Positions 8,594 to 17,820 of a stretch of 64,000 bases of DNA are shown here, piece after piece. Position numbers and translations under genes: made by a program. Where the stretch lies: NCBI GenBank assembly GCA_016715905.1, contig JADJXI010000020.1:186001-250000 (forward strand). Reading direction: 5' to 3'. Below the pieces are notes generated by a model. The model was not told the origin of the DNA. It was given only the letters and a program-made list of their open reading frames with translations, and searched no databases. Every line of letters starts with the position of its first letter. Position 1 is the stretch's first letter. The stretch is from Sphingobacteriaceae bacterium (GTDB lineage: Bacteria; Bacteroidota; Bacteroidia; B-17B0; Aurantibacillaceae).

Positions 8594-9703
8594 TTATCCT
8601 AGATAAGTTAGCGCTTTAGGCACCTTTTGTGTATAGAAATATAAATTATTGTTTTTATTTTCATCTGCGGCTTTAAGCATGGTAGTAACTATATCATCAA
8701 CTACTTTTGGAGCTAAAGTCATTTCAATAATTTCAACTTCCTGATTAACGGCAATTCCGGTTGTGCCTTGCGTTTCATTAGATTTTCTTTTAACGCCATA
8801 GGTAATACTAGCACCGGGCGCCCCTGAGGCCATGGCTGCCTGAGTTAAGGCATCACCCATTCCGCGTTCGGTAACACAAGTTAAGCGTACCAAATCATTT
8901 AAGTATTTACGCTGTACTTTATTGGATGAATTTAAATTCATCCTCCATTCACTTCCGCCTTTTATTTCATCAATGGCTTTTATAATTTGATGATTGGTAG
9001 CCAGCTCATGTTTACCTGCTGCTACACTGGCAATGTTAACCAAACCTTTTGATACAGGCATGATGTAAATAAAACCCATACCCGGTGTATCTAATTTTCC
9101 TTCTGAAACCATGGCTTCAAAAACCGGCTCAACATCATAATTATCCACAACAACGCGAACCAATTCTTTTTCCGGACTAATTGCCACTCGTAATAAACCC
9201 AATTTTTCGCGAATACCCCTGCCTTGTCCAAAAACAACTGTTGGTCCGGGTGAACCCGCGCGCATAGCAGCCAATGCAACAGAGTCAGCCAGATTTTTTT
9301 GAATAATACAATAAATGCCCGAATAATTATTTCTAAAATGAATCTCGCTTTCAGGTTTCTCTATAGATGCTATTTCAAATTCATTTTCGGAAACAAACAA
9401 AGATTTTTCGCAAGGGGTGCAGTAAACCGCACCAGTGCCGGAACTTTGCAAGTGCGCTGCTTCTGCAATTTTTTGTACGATTTGATCAGCAAGATTATTT
9501 GGCAATAATATTTCAATCACTGTTTGTTCAGGATTTAAAGAAGGGGTAAATTTCTGATACCACTTATCTTTATAAATAGAACCTCTGGCACTGATGATGC
9601 ACAATGAATTTATTTCAGCAGGAACCGACTGCTTTATTATATCGTTAGCGTTTTCTTTTGGAAGAATAGCGGTAACCAAACAAAAATTACTTTTAAATTC
9701 CAT
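8594..9703 (-). CDS. Triple PII-like signalling protein
   Basis: 369 residues that read as three PII-like ferredoxin-fold domains in one chain: about 5-105 (ending GTGAVYCTPCEK), 126-228 (ending GMGFIYIMPVSKG) and 268-369 (ending NNNLYFYTQKVPK). Domains 2 and 3 share an AAMRAGSPGP / AAMASGAPGA motif at the T-loop base. PII proteins normally trimerise from single-domain subunits, so this chain may fold as a one-polypeptide pseudo-trimer with three non-identical nucleotide sites. The start is 1 bp after the stop of the DUF1538 gene, implying tight co-expression and probable direct control of that membrane protein. The PII-like assignment rests on fold-pattern reading; the ligand is unknown. Confidence 0.75.
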   Translation of the reverse strand: MEFKSNFCLVTAILPKENANDIIKQSVPAEINSLCIISARGSIYKDKWYQKFTPSLNPEQTVIEILLPNNLADQIVQKIAEAAHLQSSGTGAVYCTPCEKSLFVSENEFEIASIEKPESEIHFRNNYSGIYCIIQKNLADSVALAAMRAGSPGPTVVFGQGRGIREKLGLLRVAISPEKELVRVVVDNYDVEPVFEAMVSEGKLDTPGMGFIYIMPVSKGLVNIASVAAGKHELATNHQIIKAIDEIKGGSEWRMNLNSSNKVQRKYLNDLVRLTCVTERGMGDALTQAAMASGAPGASITYGVKRKSNETQGTTGIAVNQEVEIIEMTLAPKVVDDIVTTMLKAADENKNNNLYFYTQKVPKALTYLG

Positions 9704-9704
9704 T

Positions 9705-11582
9705 TTAATTTATTTTTTTGGTTGCTGATTTTTTTGATTTAGAAACAATTAAGCCAACTGTTAGCACTGCTATAATTGGAGCAACAGAAGCCAGCGCCAG
9801 AATTCCAAATCCGTCTATAACGCCCGGCACGTTGGCGCCAATACCCAAACCCATGGCTAGTACAAGCGGAACGGTAATAGGCCCGGTTGTAACACCTGCA
9901 CTATCCCATCCAAAATTAACAAAGGCTTCAGATGAAATTAAGGATAGTGGAATGAGTAACAAGTAGGGTGGAATTAACAAATAAGTAAGCGGTACATTGT
10001 AGGCAATTTTAAATACACCCATGGCAATACCTAATCCAACTCCAATGGCAACGGTTTGCATGAGCAAATTCTTTTTGAATGAACCAATGGTGATTTTTTC
10101 AACTGTATTTCCTAACGCATTTAAAGCGGGCTCAGCCAATGTTGCCCCGTAACCCAGAAAAAATCCAAACACAATAGCCACCATTTTTCCTGCAAATCCG
10201 GCACCAAATAACGGTCCTTGATATCCGTCTAAACCCCAAGGAACAATACGAGCGAAAGAAGAAGGGATGTTACTGCCAAGCTGTGTTCCAAGTGGAGTTA
10301 ATCCCAATGAAATACCGATTCCAAAAATGGCCATTCCAATAACGGCAAATCCTATACCTAATGATATCTCATCGGCATAGGGTACTTTTTCGCGAAGTAA
10401 AAAACGAAGAACAATAAAAAGAAAAATACAAAGCGGAATTATGGCCTGCAATGCGGCAAAAAAAGAGTCTTTCAGCATCAACATGAAATTACTTTCTGTG
10501 TCCCACTGTTTGATATTTTCTGTATTCACCGTATTTTTTTCTTCTTTCTTATAGATAACGGTAGGATTATGAACAACAATTTTTCCATTTTCCAACAATA
10601 CGCTATCCCCTTTGTAAGAAACTGCATATTCTCCGTTTACGGAATATTTTTGACGGAAAGTATTTAAATCTGTTTCATCAAATTCTCCGTAAGTATGATG
10701 TAATGAATTATCGGATGCAACCTGTTCGGTTTTATAAATTTCACCCGTGTAATTAGGGCCTTTGTAATAATCTCCGGCAAAGTAATGGAAAGAACTCAGG
10801 ATTAATACAGCAAGAATAGGAAACAAGGAGGCAAGGGTTACAATTCCAAATCCTGCACTGCTGGAGTCGCCGGTATTTACAACCCTGCAAACACCAATAC
10901 CAAGTGCTAATACCAAAGGAACGGTAACAGGCCCTGTGGTTACTCCACCGCAATCCCATGCTAAGCCAATAATGGCATTCATAATTTCATTGTTATGTGC
11001 CCAAACTGTAAATGCAGAAAGAATTACAATAGAAGGGATGATGAATGTTTTTAATGACCAACCGTACATGAATCGCAACACACCTAATAATACAGCAACA
11101 CCGACACCGGCACCTACACAAAACACGAGTTGACCTGAGAATTCATTAAGCATACTATATAATAAAGGAGCGGCATCCGGTTTTACTCCGGCACCGGCTG
11201 CTTTTAAAACCGCAATTGCCGGTTCGGCAAAGGTTGCTCCCAATCCTAATAAAAAAGCAAAAATTAAAATTACGGGCAATGTTGATTTAACCGGAAGTTT
11301 AGAACCGAGTATTTCTCCAAATGGCATTAAACCCAGTGTTAAACCTTCCATAAAAAACATTAAACCCACAATTACAATTAACACGCCTAATCCAATCATG
11401 AGGGAGTAAACAATTGGTAATTGCAAAATGAAAATTTGAAAAAGCACCAAATAGGCAATAATCACCCAAACACTTTTGAGCTGATCCATAAAGCGACTGC
11501 TTACATACGGCTTTAATATGCTTAATGTTTTGGCAAACGTGAGTTTAATTTTACCGCTGCCGTAATTTTGTTCTTGTGCCAT
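9705..11582 (-). CDS. DUF1538 membrane protein, tandem duplication
   Basis: 625 residues: two homologous membrane halves (about 25-265 and 370-615) joined by a soluble loop of about 100 residues (268-365). Each half carries the same pair of signatures: GATFAEPA (115-122) with WDCGGVTTGPVTVP (209-222), and GATLAEPA (479-486) with WDSAGVTTGPITVP (559-572). This is the DUF1538 family, whose substrate is not established to my knowledge. The internal duplication is typical of transporters. The neighbouring PII-like gene suggests nucleotide-controlled transport. About 12 helices are visible. Confidence 0.85.
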   Translation of the reverse strand: MAQEQNYGSGKIKLTFAKTLSILKPYVSSRFMDQLKSVWVIIAYLVLFQIFILQLPIVYSLMIGLGVLIVIVGLMFFMEGLTLGLMPFGEILGSKLPVKSTLPVILIFAFLLGLGATFAEPAIAVLKAAGAGVKPDAAPLLYSMLNEFSGQLVFCVGAGVGVAVLLGVLRFMYGWSLKTFIIPSIVILSAFTVWAHNNEIMNAIIGLAWDCGGVTTGPVTVPLVLALGIGVCRVVNTGDSSSAGFGIVTLASLFPILAVLILSSFHYFAGDYYKGPNYTGEIYKTEQVASDNSLHHTYGEFDETDLNTFRQKYSVNGEYAVSYKGDSVLLENGKIVVHNPTVIYKKEEKNTVNTENIKQWDTESNFMLMLKDSFFAALQAIIPLCIFLFIVLRFLLREKVPYADEISLGIGFAVIGMAIFGIGISLGLTPLGTQLGSNIPSSFARIVPWGLDGYQGPLFGAGFAGKMVAIVFGFFLGYGATLAEPALNALGNTVEKITIGSFKKNLLMQTVAIGVGLGIAMGVFKIAYNVPLTYLLIPPYLLLIPLSLISSEAFVNFGWDSAGVTTGPITVPLVLAMGLGIGANVPGVIDGFGILALASVAPIIAVLTVGLIVSKSKKSATKKIN

Positions 11583-11651
11583 GAAAATAAAGTATTAAAT
11601 GAATTAAGGGCATTGTAATTTTACTAATAATATATAATAATTCAAAATAAA

Positions 11652-13484
11652 CTATACAGATGAACTTAATGCATATTGAATTTTATCTAAATGTTTTTGT
11701 TTACCGTCATTTCTGAATTCTCTGGATGTGTTGGTGAAGTACGTATGTATGTTTAAAAATTTCACTTGCATTTCATCCCATTGTTTTTTACTTAAATCAA
11801 CACCATGTTCCAGTAATTCCTGGTGTAAATTACCTCCAATGGTATAAAAATCCATACGCCCTAAATAATCTAAATCGGCATCGCAAATTATTTCATCTAA
11901 TTTCGATTTTGGATTTTGAGGTACTTTGGTGGCCATAATCATGTTGCAGATAATATTTATTTCTTCATCTGAATAACCCAAGCTCGGTAAATTTTCTTTT
12001 ACTATTTCACAACCTTTTTCTTCATTTTCTTTATACTGCCTTAAAAAACCGGTATCGTGAAATAAGGCAGCTACCCGAGCTAACTCTCTTTCCTGATCAG
12101 CCATATTTTCATTTAAACATAAAATATTAACAGCATCGTGCACATCTAATGAATGTGCTTTACAGTGGTAATATAATTTTTGATCCAACTGATTCAATAA
12201 ATTTTCGGCAATATTTCTCGCTTGTAAAAAACGTTCGGGCATGATTTCATTATTTACAAAATACATATCAATTTCACCTTTGCCTTTGGCGCTTAATTTC
12301 CCCCTGTATTCGCAATTAAACTGATGCTTTATTAAATCAAAAGTAGTTTGTGAAATATTTATTCTTCCCGGCTCACTGTTACTTTCCATTCTCGAACCCG
12401 TGTTCACCGTATCTCCCCAAATATCATAAGTAAATTTTTTAGTGCCCACCACACCGGCTACTAATGGTCCGGAATGAACACCAACCCGCATTTCCCATTT
12501 AATTTTTGAACGCTTACCGCGCTCGTGCAAAAAGGTAATCATATCAAAGGCTGCATAAATAATACGCAAAGCATGATTATCAGACTCAATTGGAATTCCG
12601 CATGCGGCCATATAGGCATCACCTATGGTTTTAATTTTTTCAACGCCATGTTTTTCCATGATGTAATCAAATCCTTTAAAAATATCATTCAGCTCAGTTA
12701 CTAATTCTTGGGGCGAAATAGTAGATGAGGTAGCCGTAAACCCTTTAAAGTCGGTAAACAACACCGATGCTTCATTGTAACGTAAGGGTTCAATTGATCC
12801 GTTTAACTTAAGTTCATTGGCAATTTTACGGGGTAAAATATTGTGTAATAATCTTTCTGATTCTTCTTTCTCGGCCTCTAATTCTTTGGTTCTTTCTTTT
12901 ACCAAAACTTCTAAGGTTTCATTCTGCTTCTCTATCATTTTCCGGCGCTGTTGCTCCTGTTTTAAAACCTCTTTGGCTAAACGTTGATTTTCAATGGCAC
13001 TTACACAAATGTTAGTGAGTAGCTGTAAAAAGTTTAAGTGTTTAATAATGCTACTTACACTTCTTTCATCATCGCTCACGTCGCCAAGTAATAAATAGGC
13101 CAAGGCTTTTTCTCCCTGATAAACCGGTACAACTAAATCAAAACCTTTTAAGGCATTATTTTGTACAGAAACAATGGAATCAATTTTATTGATGTGAATT
13201 AAATCTCTGTCTACATCAATATTTTCCAATTCTTCCTCGCTGGTGCCATAATCTAATAATACGCGCCATTTTGCAAATTTGCTAAAAAGGATGAGCTTAT
13301 CTATATGCAGCTGGTCTTTTACAAAGTGCTTGAATTTTTCAATAACCACTAACGTTGAAAAATCATGGTTAATGGAGTTAGTAATATCCAATAAAGCTTC
13401 AAACTGAAGTTCTTTAATGCGGAGTTTGTTGTTCAGCCTTTCGGTTTTTTTATCTGAACTTTTCTTTTTTTCTTCTTCACTCAT
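11652..13484 (-). CDS. Class III adenylate cyclase with GAF-like and HD domains
   Basis: 610 residues. An N-terminal GAF-like region (about 25-165) leads through a coiled coil (170-215) to a class III cyclase domain (about 235-415). Catalytic residues all look intact: metal-binding D245 (LFTDFKGFT) and D289, adenine-selecting K285 (KIKTIGD) and D354 (YDIWGD), and transition-state N361 and R365. ATP is therefore the likely substrate. A C-terminal HD domain (about 430-570) keeps H440/H444, H476-D477 (LFHDTGF) and D535/D537, so a phosphohydrolase activity is possible. It has no membrane helices. It is the first gene of the minus-strand unit, 69 bp before the DUF1538 gene. Confidence 0.9.
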   Translation of the reverse strand: MSEEEKKKSSDKKTERLNNKLRIKELQFEALLDITNSINHDFSTLVVIEKFKHFVKDQLHIDKLILFSKFAKWRVLLDYGTSEEELENIDVDRDLIHINKIDSIVSVQNNALKGFDLVVPVYQGEKALAYLLLGDVSDDERSVSSIIKHLNFLQLLTNICVSAIENQRLAKEVLKQEQQRRKMIEKQNETLEVLVKERTKELEAEKEESERLLHNILPRKIANELKLNGSIEPLRYNEASVLFTDFKGFTATSSTISPQELVTELNDIFKGFDYIMEKHGVEKIKTIGDAYMAACGIPIESDNHALRIIYAAFDMITFLHERGKRSKIKWEMRVGVHSGPLVAGVVGTKKFTYDIWGDTVNTGSRMESNSEPGRINISQTTFDLIKHQFNCEYRGKLSAKGKGEIDMYFVNNEIMPERFLQARNIAENLLNQLDQKLYYHCKAHSLDVHDAVNILCLNENMADQERELARVAALFHDTGFLRQYKENEEKGCEIVKENLPSLGYSDEEINIICNMIMATKVPQNPKSKLDEIICDADLDYLGRMDFYTIGGNLHQELLEHGVDLSKKQWDEMQVKFLNIHTYFTNTSREFRNDGKQKHLDKIQYALSSSV

Positions 13485-13593
13485 AATTCATAACCTGCTT
13501 ACAGATTAATCACCAAAATAGTAAAAACCTTCGGAAACCCCAAAACAACACCTCGATTATTAAAAATATCACTAATTCAAAGCCAAATAAGCA

Positions 13594-13624
13594 TTGTAAA
13601 AGAGTAATAATAAAACTATCTTTG
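13594..13624 (+). promoter_or_regulatory. Promoter of NAD kinase gene
   Basis: TTG at 13594-13596 and a perfect TATCTTTG (TAnnTTTG) at 13617-13624, 20 bases apart. The start codon at 13644 follows 19 bases after the -7 element, a typical Bacteroidota spacing. Confidence 0.6.
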
Positions 13625-13643
13625 ACTAGTCTAATCTTTTAGT

Positions 13644-14525
13644 ATGACCATTGCCATTTACGCAAGAAGTACACCGGACAATGAGTCCAAATACCTCGAA
13701 CAGATTCATAGTTATTTGAAAAATGAAAATGTAGAGGTGATTGTATTTGAACCTTACTTCGAGTATTTAAAAAGTTTAAATTCAAAGTTCGCGCTCAAAT
13801 TAAAAACTTTTACTACTTCGGAGCAATTGGTATCTATGGCTGATATGCTTATTTCATTAGGAGGAGATGGCACATTGCTGGAAACTTTAGCCCTGGTACG
13901 CCGATCCGGTTTGCCGGTTTTAGGTGTGAATACGGGTCGTTTGGGTTTTTTAGCCTCAGTAAATAAAACAGATTTGAAAAAAGCGCTAAAAAAATTAGTT
14001 AAAGAAAAATTTACGCTGGATAAAAGAGAATTAATTGATGTTACCGGTTGCGGAAACGAATTTGAAGGGGTGAATTATGCTTTAAATGAATTTACCATTC
14101 ATAAAAAAGACAGTAGTGCCATGATTAATATTGACACTTTTGTAAATGGTGTTTTTTTGAATTCCTATTTTGCCGATGGTTTAATCGTTTCTACTTCTAC
14201 AGGTTCTACCGCTTATTCACTCAGTTGTGGCGGCCCCATCATGATGCCCGACTCTGATAATTTCATTATCACACCCATTGCTCCGCATAATTTAAATGTT
14301 CGTCCAATTATTATTTCAAATAAAAAAGAAATTTCATTTAAAATAAGTGGCAGAAGTGAAAGTTTTAATATTTCACTCGATTCCAGAAACGCACAAGTCA
14401 ACTCCAATCAAGAGATAAAAGTTAAAAAAGCCGATTTTAAATTCAATTTAATTAATCTGGAAGGACAGCATTTTTTTACTACACTAAGAAACAAGATGAT
14501 GTGGGGACTCGATAAACGCCACTAA
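13644..14525 (+). CDS. nadK: NAD kinase
   Basis: 293 residues, a normal length for the family. It phosphorylates NAD to NADP in the cytoplasm. The GGDGT motif (73-77, with catalytic D75), the NTGRLGFLAS segment and the STGSTAYSLSCGGPI motif that binds NAD are all present, as is PIAPHNLNVRPI. It is divergent from the cyclase gene and has its own promoter-like sequence. Identification is secure. Confidence 0.96.
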   Translation: MTIAIYARSTPDNESKYLEQIHSYLKNENVEVIVFEPYFEYLKSLNSKFALKLKTFTTSEQLVSMADMLISLGGDGTLLETLALVRRSGLPVLGVNTGRLGFLASVNKTDLKKALKKLVKEKFTLDKRELIDVTGCGNEFEGVNYALNEFTIHKKDSSAMINIDTFVNGVFLNSYFADGLIVSTSTGSTAYSLSCGGPIMMPDSDNFIITPIAPHNLNVRPIIISNKKEISFKISGRSESFNISLDSRNAQVNSNQEIKVKKADFKFNLINLEGQHFFTTLRNKMMWGLDKRH

Positions 14526-14611
14526 AATTTTTAGTTTTTCGTTCATCACAATTTACAAACTTTTTCATTCTTTTTTTTATATATTTGATAATTAACAAGT
14601 CAAATAATTGC

Positions 14612-16879
14612 ATGAAAAAGTTATTAGTTATTGCGGTATTCGTTTCCGCTTTTGGTTTAAACGCACAACAAGCAGATGCGAATTGGTCTTTGAGTAAGGA
14701 TTCGGATGTTCGCATAAATGGTGCAAGACAAATCGTTCCTCAAAAATATATGGTGTTTCATTTAAATGGAATGGAATTAAAAAATCAAATGTTTGCCGCA
14801 CCCAATGATAAAACAACACCCATCAATAACAGTGAAGTAATTGTTTCATTACCCTGCGCTGACGGAACTATTCAGAAATTTAAAGTAGTAGAAAGTTCTA
14901 TTATGGAAGCGGCTTTACAGGAAGTTAATCCCGATATCCGTACTTTTAGTTTAAAAGGAATTGATGATCCTTATGCAAACGGGAAAGCGGATTGGAATGA
15001 ATTTGGTTTTCATATGAATATTCGCTCAATTAATGGTGATTATTTTGTTGATCCTTATTGCGTAGGAAATACCAGTGATTATATTGTTTATTATACTAGG
15101 GATTTTAAAAAAGATCCGGCTCATATTATCCCTGAAGTTGGCGTAAAAGATGTTCATGTTGACGAGCCGAAAAAAAAAGAAGAAGAAGCCGTAAGAGGAA
15201 ATAAATCTGCATCATCCTTAGTCGGACAAAATTTAAGAACGTATCGTTTAGCTGTTGCCTGTACAGGCGAGTATGCTGTTGCGGCAACTGGTATTGGTTC
15301 TCCTTCCAAAGCGCAGGTATTAGCTAAAATTGTAACAAGCATTAATCGTGTGAACAGTGTATATGAAACCGAAGTTGCTGTTCGTTTAGTTTTGGTAGCT
15401 ACTGAAACTAATGTAATTTTTACCAGCGCAGGTTCTGATCCGTTTAATGGAAATAATAATGCCGGAGTTTTAATTACTGAAAGTCAATCGGTAATTTCTG
15501 CTACCATCGGAAGTGCTAACTACGATATTGGTCATACCTTTAGTACCGGTGGTGGCGGATTAGCTAGCTTAGGTTGTGTTTGTAATTCTTCTACCAAAGC
15601 GCAAGGAATTACGGGAAGTCCAAGTCCGGTTGGTGATCCTTACGATATTGATTATGTTGCGCATGAAATGGGACATCAGTTCAGAGGCAATCATAGTTTT
15701 AACTCAACTGCTAGCGGATGCAGCGGAAACAGAAACGGATCAACTGCAATGGAGCCGGGAAGTGGTGTTACCATCATGGGTTATGCAGGTTTATGTGGCT
15801 CACAGGATTTAGCTTCAAATAGTATTCCCTATTTTCATGCAGTAAGTTTTGATGAGATAATTAATTTCACGCAATCCGGTGGCGGCGGAACTTGTCCGGT
15901 TACTTCAACAACCGGAAATCAACCGCCGGTAGTTACGGGTCCGGGTAATTTTACTATTCCAAAAGCAACAGCATTTTATTTAACCGGTAGTGCTACCGAT
16001 CCAAACGGTGATGCAATCACTTATAGCTGGGAAGAAGTAGATGCAGGTGTTGCCGGAAACTGGAATTCAGGTAACAAACCTTTCTTCCGTTCTTATGTTC
16101 CTTCTGCTTCTCCAACTCGATTTTTTCCATATAATAGTTTAATATTAAATCATGCGTATACCACCACAAAAGGAGAATATGTACCACAATCGCCTCAAAA
16201 TTTAAATTTCCGTTTAACTGCAAGAGATAATAAAACCGGAGGCGGAGGTGTTGCTTTTGCAAATTCACAAATTACGGTAGATAATGCAGGACCATTTTTA
16301 TTAACTTATCCTAATGCATCCGGACTTACCTGGTATCAGGGCGGACAGGTAACCATTACCTGGAATGTGAATGGTACTGATGCCGGCGCGGTGAATTGCG
16401 ATAGCATTCGTATTTTAATTTCATACAACAACGGAAATAGTTATTCTGTTTTAAATAATTCAACTCCGAATGATGGAGCTGAAATTATTTCAGTGCCAAC
16501 CGTTACGGCACAAGAAAGTTTTTGCCGCGTAAAAATTGAAGGCAAGGGGAATATCTTTTTAGATGTGAGTGACAATACTTTTGATATCACTACTATTGCT
16601 GCTGTAAAAAATATTTCAGGTAATAATGAATTAAAATTAAATGCTTGGCCTAATCCGGCTGCCGATAAAGTAAATGTAAGCGCCGGAAATCTGGATTCTA
16701 AATCAGCGGTGAATTTAAAAATTACTGATGTTACCGGTAGATTAATAAGATTATTTACCTATTACGATAAAACGGAATTGAAGGAAGAATTAGATTTAAG
16801 CGGAATAAATCAGGGTATTTATTTCATTCATCTTTCTAATGCCAATCAAAATACGGTATTTAGAATTGTGAAGGAATAA
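14612..16879 (+). CDS. Secreted reprolysin-like metalloprotease, T9SS cargo
   Basis: Starting at the ATG at 14612 gives a clean signal peptide (MKKLLVIAVFVSAFGLNAQ); a longer frame opens at 14585 with TTG but adds residues before the signal. The protein has about 755 residues. An N-terminal prodomain (about 20-200) precedes a zinc protease domain with HEMGHQFRGNHSF (first His about 351), the HExxHxxxxxH zinc site of metzincins, followed by a MGYAGLCG Met-turn. Ig/PKD-like domains follow, with a type A type IX secretion tail (LNAWPNPAADKVNVS to FRIVKE) that is recognised and removed on export. It is probably an extracellular protease. Confidence 0.92.
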   Translation: MKKLLVIAVFVSAFGLNAQQADANWSLSKDSDVRINGARQIVPQKYMVFHLNGMELKNQMFAAPNDKTTPINNSEVIVSLPCADGTIQKFKVVESSIMEAALQEVNPDIRTFSLKGIDDPYANGKADWNEFGFHMNIRSINGDYFVDPYCVGNTSDYIVYYTRDFKKDPAHIIPEVGVKDVHVDEPKKKEEEAVRGNKSASSLVGQNLRTYRLAVACTGEYAVAATGIGSPSKAQVLAKIVTSINRVNSVYETEVAVRLVLVATETNVIFTSAGSDPFNGNNNAGVLITESQSVISATIGSANYDIGHTFSTGGGGLASLGCVCNSSTKAQGITGSPSPVGDPYDIDYVAHEMGHQFRGNHSFNSTASGCSGNRNGSTAMEPGSGVTIMGYAGLCGSQDLASNSIPYFHAVSFDEIINFTQSGGGGTCPVTSTTGNQPPVVTGPGNFTIPKATAFYLTGSATDPNGDAITYSWEEVDAGVAGNWNSGNKPFFRSYVPSASPTRFFPYNSLILNHAYTTTKGEYVPQSPQNLNFRLTARDNKTGGGGVAFANSQITVDNAGPFLLTYPNASGLTWYQGGQVTITWNVNGTDAGAVNCDSIRILISYNNGNSYSVLNNSTPNDGAEIISVPTVTAQESFCRVKIEGKGNIFLDVSDNTFDITTIAAVKNISGNNELKLNAWPNPAADKVNVSAGNLDSKSAVNLKITDVTGRLIRLFTYYDKTELKEELDLSGINQGIYFIHLSNANQNTVFRIVKE

Positions 16880-16899
16880 AAGATTGCCTGCACTATAAA

Positions 16900-17817
16900 G
16901 TGAATGTGAGATTTGTTGTTATTCAGATATTATTAGTATTGCTCCTTAATGGTGTTCGTGCGCAAACCACGCTTTTTAAGGAAGGAGATAAGTGGGGCAT
17001 GAAAGAAGGAGAATCTGTTTTAATAAAACCAATTTACGACAGTATTTTTAATTTCGATAGCCTCAATAAAGTTTGTTTGGTTTGTTTTGAAACGGTTAGT
17101 GCACACCCGAATAAATTTATCAAAACGCTTATTCATTCTTATCATTGTAATTATTTAAATAAATCTGGCGAGCGGTTAGTTATTCACTTAGAAAGTGGAG
17201 ATACCAACAGTGTTTTTCAATTGCAGAAGCACACTTCGGAACAATTAAATACTAAATCAGAATATTTAACGGTGGGTGTAAAGTCGGCCGACATGCACGA
17301 TCACCGGTATTTGGTAAATAAAGATTTTAAACAAATTACCAAAAAGGCTTATGAAGATATTCATTTTTCTCCCGACAATTCTTTTTTGGTTGGCAAAATA
17401 AGAAATGAAAATAACTCCATTTACGAAGGACTTTTAAGTAAGGAAGAAGAATTGATTTTACCTTTTAAATATTCGCACATTAAATTTAATACCAAAGATT
17501 CATTAATTATTGGTTGTACGGCAGGACAGGGGGCATACAGTGAAGATGATATTTTTAATTATGAAGGAAAAAAAGTTTCTTCGTATCATCGGCATGTAGA
17601 ATTGGCCACCAAAAAATTTGTGGTGGAAAAAGTTTTTAAACCCGATGAGCATTTAATTATTTTAAATCTTGAAACTAAAGAAGAAAAAGTGCAGTATGCC
17701 GAGGAGGTACAATATTTTAATGAAACCACGGTGTTGATGATGAATGAAGGACATTGGTTTACCTATGATGTTTTTACCGGCAAGAAAAGAAAGTATGAGA
17801 CTCCTAAGAAAAAATAA
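16900..17817 (+). CDS. Exported WG-repeat protein
   Basis: 305 residues. The start is GTG at 16900 (an in-frame GTG also lies two codons later); no ATG precedes the signal peptide (hydrophobic stretch ending GVRAQ, about residue 22). Residues about 26-50 contain a clear WG repeat (GDKWGMKEGESVLIKPIYDS), and weaker copies follow through the protein. WG repeats form beta structures of unclear function in Bacteroidota periplasmic or surface proteins. The stop is 3 bp before the GAPDH start, so the pair may be co-transcribed despite unrelated roles. Confidence 0.75.
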   Translation: MNVRFVVIQILLVLLLNGVRAQTTLFKEGDKWGMKEGESVLIKPIYDSIFNFDSLNKVCLVCFETVSAHPNKFIKTLIHSYHCNYLNKSGERLVIHLESGDTNSVFQLQKHTSEQLNTKSEYLTVGVKSADMHDHRYLVNKDFKQITKKAYEDIHFSPDNSFLVGKIRNENNSIYEGLLSKEEELILPFKYSHIKFNTKDSLIIGCTAGQGAYSEDDIFNYEGKKVSSYHRHVELATKKFVVEKVFKPDEHLIILNLETKEEKVQYAEEVQYFNETTVLMMNEGHWFTYDVFTGKKRKYETPKKK

Positions 17818-17820
17818 AGT

